NCBI GenBank assembly: GCA_944326945.1
Contig: CALVFY010000022.1
Location: forward strand, 1 to 41,559
Length of the DNA stretch: 41,559 nucleotides
Direction of reading: 5' to 3'
Origin: an uncultured Rikenellaceae bacterium
Lineage (GTDB): Bacteria; Bacteroidota; Bacteroidia; Bacteroidales; Rikenellaceae
A model generated the notes under the pieces. It searched no databases. It saw only the letters and a list, made by a program, of their open reading frames with translations, and was not told the origin of the DNA. Below, piece by piece: positions 26,166-34,179 of this stretch; positions within the stretch are counted from its first letter, which is position 1; every line of letters starts with the position of its first letter. Both the position numbers and the translations under genes were made by a program.

Positions 26166-26567
26166 TTAAATAAGGATTTTTCTCAGGGCGAACACATGAT
26201 AGTCTACGGATCGTCCGGAGAAAAATATCGGCTTGAAAGACAGGTATTGTGTATATTGTCTTATAGTATTGTGGTCTGTATGGAAGGAATTGGACGATCC
26301 GTCCCAATGGATGTAATGGTATCGAACCAGGGTTTTGCATCGTTCCGGAGTGTTGATTCGGACACGTCCGGAGTGTTCTATGAATTGGATGTTTTGTTTC
26401 AGATCGGCAATCGAGGGAGGATCCTCGTTTTGCGAATGCACACAGGCGATATACTCCGATTCGGAGACTTGAGATGTGGGTGCAACGGAAGAAGGAAGTC
26501 CTATGCCTGCTGTGATCCACAGCAAGCCGAGCAGTAATCCTGTGAAATAGGCAAAAAATGTGCGCAT
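26166..26567 (-). CDS. Uncharacterised secreted protein
   Basis: A 133-residue protein with a hydrophobic signal segment (about 1-24, FFAYFTGLLLGLLWITAGIG). The mature part of about 105 residues has one Cys pair candidate (C42, C77) and no recognised domain. The ATG at 26567 has a good AGGAGGA ribosome-binding site about 10 bases upstream, rare in Bacteroidota, and a TAnnTTTG element 20 bases upstream. Both support it over the overlapping 154-codon frame. Confidence 0.6.
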   Translation of the reverse strand: MRTFFAYFTGLLLGLLWITAGIGLPSSVAPTSQVSESEYIACVHSQNEDPPSIADLKQNIQFIEHSGRVRINTPERCKTLVRYHYIHWDGSSNSFHTDHNTIRQYTQYLSFKPIFFSGRSVDYHVFALRKILI

Positions 26568-26587
26568 AAGATATTATTCCTCCTCTG

Positions 26588-26595
26588 CAAAGATA
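26588..26595 (-). promoter_or_regulatory. Bacteroidota -7 promoter element for the secreted protein gene
   Basis: TATCTTTG on the minus strand, 20 bases before ATG 26567, followed by a purine-rich AGGAGGA. Confidence 0.6.
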
Positions 26596-26660
26596 GTCTA
26601 TTTGTTGGAAAAGTCATGAACAGGTGTTGGAATTTCACGGATATATGGTCCGTTTTATAG

Positions 26661-26690
26661 AAAAAGACCGTCCTCATTGCGAGGACGGTC
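26661..26690 (-). terminator. Terminator of fusA2
   Basis: On the minus strand GACCGTCCTC-GCAAT-GAGGACGGTC, a perfect 10-bp stem, is followed by TTTTTC. It lies 22 bases after the EF-G2 stop. Confidence 0.9.
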
Positions 26691-26712
26691 TCCAAAAAAG
26701 GTTGTATCGAGA

Positions 26713-28869
26713 TTATTCGTCTTTGTCCGTGTCGGCGTAGGCCTTGAGTAGTTTCTCCTGAACATCGGACGGAACCTGTTCGTAGGAGGCGAATTTCATG
26801 GTATAGGTAGCTCGTCCGTTGGTGAGCGAGCTGAGAGTGGTGGAGTAGCGATACATCTCTGCCAGCGGAACACGGGCCGTCAAACGGTCGAATCCCTTGT
26901 CGGAGGTCATGCCTTCGATCATGGCCCGGCGGTTTTGCAGGTCGCTCATCACGTCACCCATCTTGTCCGAGGGAACGAGTACTTCAACGCTGTAAATAGG
27001 CTCCATGATCTTCGGGCCGGCCTTTTTGAAGGCCTCTTTGAAGGCGTTTCGTCCGGCCAGTTTGAAAGAGATTTCATTCGAATCCACCGGGTGCATCTTG
27101 CCGTCGTATACCACTACGCGGATGTCGCGAGCATAGGATCCCGTAAGCGGACCTTCGTCCATTTTTTCCATGATACCTTTGAGGATGGCGGGCAGGAAGC
27201 GGGCGTCGATCGCACCCCCTACAATGGCACTGTAGAATTGGAGCATACCTCCCCATTCGAGTTGATATTCCTCTTTGTTTTTGATGTTTACCATCAATTC
27301 CCGACCGTCTATCTTGTATTTCGAAGGTTCTGGCATTCCTTCATAATAGGGTTCGATCACCAGATGTACTTCGCCGAACTGCCCGGCACCTCCCGACTGT
27401 TTCTTGTGACGATAGTCGGCTGCGGCCACTTTGGTGATGGTTTCGCGATAGGGAATCTTCGGGGCGAAGAACTCTACGTCGATTTTGTATTGGTTGGCCA
27501 GCGTGGTTTTCAGAATATTCAGATGGTGTTCGCCCTGGCCCTGGATAATGGTCTGTTTGAGTTCCTTGGAGTAGTCCACCAGAATCGTCGGATCCTCGTA
27601 ACGGGCTTTGTTGAGTGCATCGCCCAATTTTTCGTCTTCTCCGGTTTTCGTGGAACGGATGGCGGCACGGTAACGGGGTTCGGGGAAGACGATCGGGGCG
27701 ATCGTTACGGGTGCCGATGGGGCACAGAGCGTATCGTTTGTTTTGGTTCCTTTCAGTTTGACGGTGCAACCGATGTCACCTGCCATCATTTCACTGACTT
27801 TGATCCGATTCTTCCCAGCTACGGCGAACAGCTGGGAGATTTTCTCTCGGTTTCCGGTGCGGGTATTCAGCAATTCCATTCCTTCGGTAAGTTTGCCACG
27901 AATCAGACGGAAATAACTGATCTCACCCAGATGAGGTTCGATGGCGCTTTTGAATACGAACAATGCTACCGGACCTTCTGTGTCGGCGGCAATATCTTCT
28001 CCCTCTACGGTGCGGAAATTAGGTGCTTTGAGAGGGCCGGGAGCTACGTTGATGATGAATTCCATCAATCGTTTGGTCCCGATATCTTTTTTGCCCGAGG
28101 CACAGAATACGGGCATCAGGTCGCGTTTGGCCAGACCGATTTTCAGTCCTGAACGCATTTCGTCCTGGGTGAGACTGCCTTTGTCGAAATAGAGTTCCAT
28201 GAGACCCTCGTCATTTTCGGCGGCGGCCTCTACCAGCGTATTATTCAACTCTTTGGCCCGTTCCATCTCCGATTCGGGGATTTCCATCTCTTCGCGGATG
28301 CCGGTATCGTCCTTGAATTTATACATTTTCATCATCAGCACGTCGATAAACGTGTCGAAACCGGGACCCGGGTTGACCGGATATTGTACGATGACCGGTT
28401 TTACGTGCGAAGAGGATTTGATAGATTCCATGGTGGCTTCCCAACTGGCTTTTTCGGCGTCGAGTTGGTTGACCAGAGCGATGATCGGTTTTTCCTGGGC
28501 ACGGGCATAGCGGGCCTGGATTTCTGAACCCACTTCGAATCCGTTTTGAGCGTTGAAGACCATGACACCGACGTCCGCCACTTTGAATGCGGAGAAAAGA
28601 CCGCCGCAGAAGTCGTCCGATCCCGGGGTGTCGATGATGTTGAGTTTACGTCCCATGAATTCCGTGAAGAGGATCGTCGGATAGATCGAGCGTTTGTAGA
28701 GGTGTTCCAACTCGGTGTTGTCGGAGAGGGTGTTGTTCGTCTCTATACTACCCCTGCGGTCTATAACCTTACCCTCGAAGGCCATAGCTTCAGCAAGGGT
28801 AGTTTTACCGGAGCCCGGCGCTCCGATCAACACGATGTTCTTGATTTCGTTGGTTTGATATGTCTTCAT
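26713..28869 (-). CDS. fusA2: Elongation factor G paralogue EF-G2
   Basis: A 718-residue five-domain translation factor homologue. The G domain is divergent: G1 is GAPGSGKT (16-23) where EF-G has GHIDAGKT, switch II is DTPGSDDF (80-87) where EF-G has DTPGHVDF (the catalytic His is absent), and G4 is NQLD (134-137). Domains II to V are well kept, including QGQGEHHLNIL, the domain IV loop KKQSGGAGQFGEV and the ribosome-contacting LTGSYARDIRV. Known biology: the EF-G2 of Bacteroides thetaiotaomicron supports translocation without GTP hydrolysis and is important in starvation and gut colonisation. The same role here is inference. It has its own terminator and a divergent upstream region shared with the S41 peptidase. 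Confidence 0.88.
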   Translation of the reverse strand: MKTYQTNEIKNIVLIGAPGSGKTTLAEAMAFEGKVIDRRGSIETNNTLSDNTELEHLYKRSIYPTILFTEFMGRKLNIIDTPGSDDFCGGLFSAFKVADVGVMVFNAQNGFEVGSEIQARYARAQEKPIIALVNQLDAEKASWEATMESIKSSSHVKPVIVQYPVNPGPGFDTFIDVLMMKMYKFKDDTGIREEMEIPESEMERAKELNNTLVEAAAENDEGLMELYFDKGSLTQDEMRSGLKIGLAKRDLMPVFCASGKKDIGTKRLMEFIINVAPGPLKAPNFRTVEGEDIAADTEGPVALFVFKSAIEPHLGEISYFRLIRGKLTEGMELLNTRTGNREKISQLFAVAGKNRIKVSEMMAGDIGCTVKLKGTKTNDTLCAPSAPVTIAPIVFPEPRYRAAIRSTKTGEDEKLGDALNKARYEDPTILVDYSKELKQTIIQGQGEHHLNILKTTLANQYKIDVEFFAPKIPYRETITKVAAADYRHKKQSGGAGQFGEVHLVIEPYYEGMPEPSKYKIDGRELMVNIKNKEEYQLEWGGMLQFYSAIVGGAIDARFLPAILKGIMEKMDEGPLTGSYARDIRVVVYDGKMHPVDSNEISFKLAGRNAFKEAFKKAGPKIMEPIYSVEVLVPSDKMGDVMSDLQNRRAMIEGMTSDKGFDRLTARVPLAEMYRYSTTLSSLTNGRATYTMKFASYEQVPSDVQEKLLKAYADTDKDE

Positions 28870-28894
28870 CGCCGATATGGTTTTAAAGTTTTAG

Positions 28895-28910
28895 ATTTAG
28901 GTTCCTAAAT
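28895..28910. promoter_or_regulatory. Palindrome in the fusA2 leader/promoter region
   Basis: ATTTAGG-TT-CCTAAAT, perfect 7-bp arms, lies 26 to 41 bases upstream of the fusA2 ATG. On the minus strand it overlaps a near-match to the -7 box (TATATTTA). It could be an operator; no protein is assigned. Confidence 0.4.
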
Positions 28911-29012
28911 ATAGAAAATATAATGGAAATTTCATAATGGTTTGAAATAATTGTCGTTTTTAGATTACTTTTACGACTGAAATTAAAAATCGGAGAAACT
29001 TTGGAGTGTACT

Positions 29013-30413
29013 ATGTCGTCGGGGAGAAAAATCGCAGCATGGATGGTGGTTTTGTTGACTTTTGTGGGTTGTAGGGAGAATCAGTCCGTAATCCGGGATA
29101 TCGACAAGATCAATCAATGGGTCCATCAGACCATGAGGGAGAACTATCTTTGGAGTTCTCAGATGAGTTCTTTCGAAGAGACCGATCCTTCGCTGACCCC
29201 TGAGAACTATTTCGAAACGCTTCGTTATCGTGCGGACCATTCGGTGTCGGTGAGTAATGACACTTATGGCGACCGTTTTTCGGCGCTGAAATATGTGGGG
29301 CCTTCGACCCGGAGCGGAATTTTACTCTCTGATACAAAGAAGATCGATTTCGGATTCGATGTGCGTTATTTTACCGGGAACGATGGTATCCGATTTTGTC
29401 AGGTACTCTATGTACTGCCCGATTCTCCTGCCGATCGGGCCGGTATTCAGCGGGGCGATCGTTTTAATGGCATCGATGCATCAACCATGCCGATGAGTAT
29501 GTCGGTCTACTCGTCGTTGATGAGTGCCCAGCGTGTGACTCTTCATTTTAATTATCCGCAACAAAAAGAGGTGACTCTCGAAAAGGGGGAATATTACGAT
29601 ACTCCGATTCTTTACAGTGATGTGCTGGAGGGGGCTCTCCGGACAGGATATCTGGTGTTCAATCACTTTACTCCCGGCGATGGCAATTGTTTTCAAAATG
29701 AATTGGATCAGGTTTTTCTCCGTTTTAAAGAGTCGGGGGTCGAGCAGTTGATTCTCGATTTGCGTTATAATGGAGGAGGGGAGCTGACCATGGCCCGACA
29801 TTTGGCCAGTCTGATCGCACGACGGGATATGTTGGGACAGGTGTTGGTCTATAAGGAGTATAATCGCAGTTTCGGGAATCCATCGGCTTTCGAGGCGGAG
29901 CGATTCCTGACGGAGGCTGAAATAGGGGCTTATAATGCGAATATACAGCGTCTGTGTATTATCACTTCGGAGAATACGGCCTCGGCCAGTGAGCTGATAA
30001 TTCATGGACTGAAACCCTATTATGGCGATGATCTGATTGTGGTGGGAGAGACTACGGTGGGAAAGAACGTCGGAGGGGTCGAGATCTCTAACAGCCGCTA
30101 CGAATGGGAGGTGCATCCGATCACGATTCGAATCTATGATCGGAACAAGGTGTCCGGTTACGAGAAAGGTATCGTGCCGGAACTGCCCGAGTTGGCCGAA
30201 GCCACCTACGACCGTCCCGATATCGGGGCGTTTGGCGATACGGAAACCGATCTCCTGCTTCGCCGTGCACTCGCCCGGCTGGCGGGCGGTGACGAAGCCT
30301 TGGCCGGCTCTCTCTCCTCGCAGGGATCGGTTCCGGTCCGAAGCGAAGGAGGGACAACGGAAACCTCCCTGCCCGAACGGAATCTGATCGAAGCCCGGAG
30401 GGTAGTTTACTGA
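29013..30413 (+). CDS. S41-family peptidase lipoprotein (C-terminal processing peptidase type)
   Basis: A 466-residue envelope protease. The start at ATG 29013 gives a lipoprotein signal (FVGC, C20); the TTG at 29001 is less likely. The order is an N-terminal helical domain with WVHQTMRENYLW (about 33-44), a PDZ domain with VLPDSPADRAGIQRGDRF, and a peptidase S41 domain with LDLRYNGGGE. The catalytic pair is S326 in TASASE and K351 in TVGKNVG, the 25-residue spacing known from Prc and CtpB. The last 60 residues are Ser/Gly/Glu-rich and unrecognised. It is single, divergent from fusA2, and ends at a strong shared terminator. Confidence 0.88.
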   Translation: MSSGRKIAAWMVVLLTFVGCRENQSVIRDIDKINQWVHQTMRENYLWSSQMSSFEETDPSLTPENYFETLRYRADHSVSVSNDTYGDRFSALKYVGPSTRSGILLSDTKKIDFGFDVRYFTGNDGIRFCQVLYVLPDSPADRAGIQRGDRFNGIDASTMPMSMSVYSSLMSAQRVTLHFNYPQQKEVTLEKGEYYDTPILYSDVLEGALRTGYLVFNHFTPGDGNCFQNELDQVFLRFKESGVEQLILDLRYNGGGELTMARHLASLIARRDMLGQVLVYKEYNRSFGNPSAFEAERFLTEAEIGAYNANIQRLCIITSENTASASELIIHGLKPYYGDDLIVVGETTVGKNVGGVEISNSRYEWEVHPITIRIYDRNKVSGYEKGIVPELPELAEATYDRPDIGAFGDTETDLLLRRALARLAGGDEALAGSLSSQGSVPVRSEGGTTETSLPERNLIEARRVVY

Positions 30414-30454
30414 GGTGCGGTAGCGGTCAGGATCCTCGGGATCGGGACGTGCAT

Positions 30455-30494
30455 GAAACAGAAAAGGCATCCATGCGGATGCCTTTTCTGTTTC
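30455..30494. terminator. Bidirectional terminator between S41 peptidase and the metalloprotease gene
   Basis: An 18-bp perfect inverted repeat around loop ATGC, with core AGAAAAGGCATCC / GGATGCCTTTTCT, serves the convergent genes on both sides. Confidence 0.9.
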
Positions 30495-30508
30495 GGACCC
30501 AGCGGTCC

Positions 30509-33145
30509 CTATTTGTTGTTTTTCAGCACTTTGTTGATTTGTAACAGGAGGGCCTGATAGTGCAGTTTGTCGTCGCCGGAAGTGGTGGCTGCTTTCGAGG
30601 AGGCCAGCTTCTGAATCTTGTAGGCCATGTCGAGCAGGTAGAGCTTTGAATTGTCGATGCTGCTCGTGGAAACCTCCTGGAGGAATCCGTAGCTATATCC
30701 GAAGTTGTTCAGACGCATCTGGGCAGCTACGTATCCTTCGCCCTTTTCCTGTTCGACGCGGCGCAGCAGGTCGGCGTATTTTCTGACCAGACCGGTCTGG
30801 TCGAGGTCGTACGCGATGATTTCATTCACCGAGGGAGTGTAGGCCAGGTCGTTCAGCAACAGCAGGCTGCCGCTTTTCTTATCTTCGAACGGTTCGATGG
30901 CCATGGTGGCCAGGAAGTTTTGCAGCGCCATGTCTCCGGCGGTGAGCCGGCGTCCCTTCAGCGAGTTTTCGAACGCATTCAAGTAAAGGTCGTTCATGAA
31001 CTCCTTAAGCGAGTAGGGGTTGTCGGAGATGTGGGCCGAAAGCAGGACGTTCTTGACCAGTTTCTTCAGATCGGAGGCTACTTTGTTGCGCAGGATCGTG
31101 GTCGGGTCGACAGACAGGGAGAGGTTTTTCCTCAGCTCCTGGTTGTTCAGCCAGTCGGCGTTACGGTATTCGTTCATCACCCAGGCAAGAGACTGTTTCT
31201 GCACCTCTTTGGGGACGGAGAGGTGACGGTCTCCCTTTGTGCCATCCTTCACTTCGGTCAGATAGATACCTCCCACGTTGTACATCACGTTGCGGATGTA
31301 ACGGTAATATTGGTTGACGATGTGTGAATAGATTTCGTCGCGGTAGGTGAAGTCGTCGTCGTTTTTCACCCAGCCGTTGTAGTTGGCCAGGATGTATTTG
31401 AGGTTGGCGATGCCATAGGCTCCCGCTTTCATCGGGTCGTCGCCCAGATCCTCTTCGAGGGCACTCGGGTCGTAGCGGGCGAAAATCTGCTGGCGGCCGT
31501 ACCGGTAGAGCGGATCGCCGGCCTTTTCATCCACCCAACTCTCCACGGTGGCCTTTTCGTCCCAGGCCGAAGTGGCTCCTTCGACGGGCTGATAGCTCCA
31601 TTTGACGAGGAAATAGTCGCCGACACCCAGAGCGGGCGGATTCAGGTTGACACCCTTGTCCTGCGGTTGGGCCACATAGTTGAACCGTGCGTAATCCATG
31701 ATCGTGGGGGTTGTTCCGTACTTTTGGGTGAAGGTCACCGAGCGGAGCGAATCTACGGGGAAGGCGGACGATGCTCCCATGTTGTGCATGAAGCCGAGAC
31801 AGTGTCCCACTTCGTGTGCGATGACGTATTGCAGCGACTCCCGCAACTTCTCGTCGGTCAGCTTGCCTGTCCGGATCGACGGGTCGAGCTGTGCGGTCTG
31901 CACGTAGCGCCATTGGTTGGTCAGTTTGATGACGTCGTTATAGACCAGTACGGTGGCATTGATGATCTCGCCGGTGGTCGGGTCTACCCACGAAGGACCC
32001 ATGGCGTTTTCGGTGGTCGAGGGAAGGAAGCGGATACAGGAGTATTTCAGGTTGTCCGGATCGAATTCCGGATCGTCTTTCGGGAAATCCCTCACCTGGA
32101 TTGCGTTTTTGAAACCGATCGCTTCGAAGGCCTTGTTCCAGCTCAGAGTCCCCTCCTTGATAGGTTCTTTCCAGCTTTCCGGGAAGGCGCTGTCAATGTA
32201 GAACACGATCGGTTTGACCGGTTCCACCAGCTCTCTGCGCTTGTAGGCCTCCGGATCGGAGGGCTCTATCCTCCAGCGGTTGGCGAACGAGTAGTTGAGC
32301 GATCCGTCCCGTTTCGTGGAGAAGTGAAGTTTGTCCGTGGGGAAAACGCCCACCCGGGAATCGGCGATGCGGGGCATCATCTTCTTTTCGGGCAGCAGCA
32401 GGATCGACCGGGTGACCTTTGCGGTGACCGGTTCATTATCGACGAATGTGAAGAAAAGGAACTTGATCGACACGTCGTAGGAGAGGATCGATTTGATCGA
32501 TACGTTGTCGTCGAAAGCCTTGATCTCGCCGAGCATGGAGTTGTCGCCCTTATAATTTCCCGTTACGTTCAAAATGCCGTAGTTGCCCAGGAAACTGAAG
32601 GGCTTGTAGTCGGAGAGGAACATGCTGGTCATGTCGATCACCACGGCCGTGCTGTCTTTGTTCCATGCTTCGATCTTGTTCTTGGAAATAATGGAGCTGC
32701 CGTAATTCTTGTTTATGGCCTCTTTCATGGCGGAGTTGTCCCCGTCGACGGTGACCCCTACGTTCAGCTGTTTGAGCAGGACCAGGGAATCTTCCAGGAT
32801 GAACTGCACGTGGAGCGGGTCTTTCTCCTTATAACCTACCGTACCGAACGCCTGTTCCGAGATCTCGGTCAGGGTGGAGGCCATCAGCATTTCGCGGCCC
32901 AGGGTCGTCATTGGAATTTCGAAATAGAGTTTCTCTTTCACCTTGTGCAAGGTGATGAAGTTGCTTTTGGCCGTGGTGGCATCCTTCAGCAACTTTTCGT
33001 AGGCGCTGGGTTTCGGCGCCTCTTTTTTTTCGGTTTCCGTTTCGGTCTTGGCTTTGGCTTTTTTCTTTCCGAACAACTGGGCCGAGGCTTCCGGCTGGAA
33101 AGCGACGGCCAGCAGGGCTGTCAGCAGGATCAGTGATTTTTTCAT
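30509..33145 (-). CDS. Secreted zinc-dependent metalloprotease (DUF5117/DUF5118/DUF4953 type)
   Basis: An 878-residue secreted protease. The signal peptide is about 1-22 (cleavage ASA-Q), followed by a Lys/Glu/Thr linker (25-45), beta-rich domains resembling DUF5118 and DUF5117 (about 50-350) and a metzincin-type catalytic domain with HEVGHCLGFMH (H444, E445, H448, H454; HExxHxxGxxH). A Met-turn-like TIMDYARFNY follows about 35 residues later. A large C-terminal helical region (650-878) completes it. The family is common in Bacteroidota and is assumed to degrade proteins outside the inner membrane; its substrate is not known. It is the last gene after SusC, SusD and a lipoprotein, separated from them by a hairpin, and is closed by a strong terminator. 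Confidence 0.9.
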   Translation of the reverse strand: MKKSLILLTALLAVAFQPEASAQLFGKKKAKAKTETETEKKEAPKPSAYEKLLKDATTAKSNFITLHKVKEKLYFEIPMTTLGREMLMASTLTEISEQAFGTVGYKEKDPLHVQFILEDSLVLLKQLNVGVTVDGDNSAMKEAINKNYGSSIISKNKIEAWNKDSTAVVIDMTSMFLSDYKPFSFLGNYGILNVTGNYKGDNSMLGEIKAFDDNVSIKSILSYDVSIKFLFFTFVDNEPVTAKVTRSILLLPEKKMMPRIADSRVGVFPTDKLHFSTKRDGSLNYSFANRWRIEPSDPEAYKRRELVEPVKPIVFYIDSAFPESWKEPIKEGTLSWNKAFEAIGFKNAIQVRDFPKDDPEFDPDNLKYSCIRFLPSTTENAMGPSWVDPTTGEIINATVLVYNDVIKLTNQWRYVQTAQLDPSIRTGKLTDEKLRESLQYVIAHEVGHCLGFMHNMGASSAFPVDSLRSVTFTQKYGTTPTIMDYARFNYVAQPQDKGVNLNPPALGVGDYFLVKWSYQPVEGATSAWDEKATVESWVDEKAGDPLYRYGRQQIFARYDPSALEEDLGDDPMKAGAYGIANLKYILANYNGWVKNDDDFTYRDEIYSHIVNQYYRYIRNVMYNVGGIYLTEVKDGTKGDRHLSVPKEVQKQSLAWVMNEYRNADWLNNQELRKNLSLSVDPTTILRNKVASDLKKLVKNVLLSAHISDNPYSLKEFMNDLYLNAFENSLKGRRLTAGDMALQNFLATMAIEPFEDKKSGSLLLLNDLAYTPSVNEIIAYDLDQTGLVRKYADLLRRVEQEKGEGYVAAQMRLNNFGYSYGFLQEVSTSSIDNSKLYLLDMAYKIQKLASSKAATTSGDDKLHYQALLLQINKVLKNNK

Positions 33146-33179
33146 ATAAAAAAATTAAAAGTTTGAATGCGGTTGGGAA

Positions 33180-33220
33180 GTCGGATTGCCAAAAGCAGAA
33201 AATTCTTCCGGCAATCCGAC
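33180..33220 (-). promoter_or_regulatory. Intercistronic hairpin before the metalloprotease gene
   Basis: A perfect 11-bp inverted repeat GTCGGATTGCC / GGCAATCCGAC with a 19-base loop lies in the 88-base gap between the lipoprotein and the metalloprotease. No T tract follows directly, so it is more likely an RNA stabiliser, processing site or partial attenuator than a full terminator. Confidence 0.6.
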
Positions 33221-33233
33221 GTTTGTGTTTCCT

Positions 33234-34154
33234 CTATTCCTGCGGACCATGCTCGATGGCTTCCAGGTCTATTCCGTAGGCGTTTCTCAGATGGTCAACC
33301 ACCATGTTCCGGCAGGTGTGGATTAGCGGATAGTCGGCCGAGGGGAATTTTGCTTCCAGCTCCTCATTGTCGTAGCGCATGCCCAGGAACAGGTAGAGCC
33401 TGTACGTATAGGCCGGAGTGAACGTGGAGATCGTTCCCCAAAAATAGGAATTGAATTCATAGGCATCGTCCGGGAGTTCTCCGGGGAATCCCCTTTTCCA
33501 GTAGTGGTTGGGATCGTCCAGCTGATAGCTGCCGGTGACGATCTCCGTTTGGAAGTCGAAATTGTCGAAGAATCCGTCGGGCTCCGTGATCTTGCCTTTG
33601 TTGTAGGCCTCCGGGAGAATTTGCATCAGCGTTCTGACCCGGTACTCTTTCAGTTTTTCCGGATCGGTGGAGAGTGTCGGGTTGTCGTCGTTTAAAATCG
33701 AACTTACCCAGAAGTCGATTCCGCTGGTGTAATTCAGCAGGAACGCGTTGCCGTAGTTGGATGCGGAATAGCCGTAGAAGTTGTAGACCAGGTAATAGAA
33801 CGGCTTGAAAACCCCTTTTATGGCCGAAGGATTGAGATACTGGAAAATATGGTCTCTCATGAAGTTCATGTGGACCTCGGCCTGTTGGTCGGTCAGTCCT
33901 GTACCGGAATTGTTGCCGTACAGTGAATACCAGCTCCGGTTCAGATCCAAGGAGTCGATGTCCTTGTAGATCAGATATACGCCATATTGATCGTGTATCT
34001 CTTCGGCGAACCGGTCCCATTCGGCGTCTCCCTGCGGGAATTCGAACCGGTTGGCGATCATGGGCGTATCGGACGGTGTGATCGGGTCCTCCTTGTAACA
34101 GGAGGAGAGCAGGGCGGTTCCTGCCAATATCAGATAAATAAAACGATTTTTCAT
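33234..34154 (-). CDS. SusCD-associated lipoprotein, possibly a zinc-peptidase relative without HExxH
   Basis: A 306-residue lipoprotein (lipobox LLSSC, C19). The N-terminal part (WDRFAEEIHDQYGVYLIYK) and the C-terminal ending (LIHTCRNMVVDHLRNAYGIDLEAIE) resemble the start and end of the putative zinc-binding metallopeptidases (PF15890-like) that often sit next to SusCD in Bacteroidota. The central HExxH that these carry is not present: no H-E-x-x-H occurs in the protein. It may be a surface binding protein derived from that family, or unrelated. It follows SusD by 25 bases. The assignment is tentative. Confidence 0.6.
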   Translation of the reverse strand: MKNRFIYLILAGTALLSSCYKEDPITPSDTPMIANRFEFPQGDAEWDRFAEEIHDQYGVYLIYKDIDSLDLNRSWYSLYGNNSGTGLTDQQAEVHMNFMRDHIFQYLNPSAIKGVFKPFYYLVYNFYGYSASNYGNAFLLNYTSGIDFWVSSILNDDNPTLSTDPEKLKEYRVRTLMQILPEAYNKGKITEPDGFFDNFDFQTEIVTGSYQLDDPNHYWKRGFPGELPDDAYEFNSYFWGTISTFTPAYTYRLYLFLGMRYDNEELEAKFPSADYPLIHTCRNMVVDHLRNAYGIDLEAIEHGPQE

Positions 34155-34179
34155 GGTTTGTCGTGTGTTGATGGGGTTG

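Noticed and set aside
26056..26520. 154-codon minus-strand frame overlapping the secreted protein gene
   Set aside because: Basic, Arg/His/Pro-rich composition, no signal or domain; the other frame has the promoter, ribosome-binding site and signal peptide.
26935..28152. 405-codon open frame opposite fusA2, with similar long frames opposite galE and hflX
   Set aside because: All are antisense to well-identified genes and have biased, domain-free products.
31667..33136. 489-codon open frame opposite the metalloprotease
   Set aside because: Same shadow effect: His/Gly/Val-rich product without family features, while the minus-strand gene has a signal peptide and the zinc motif.
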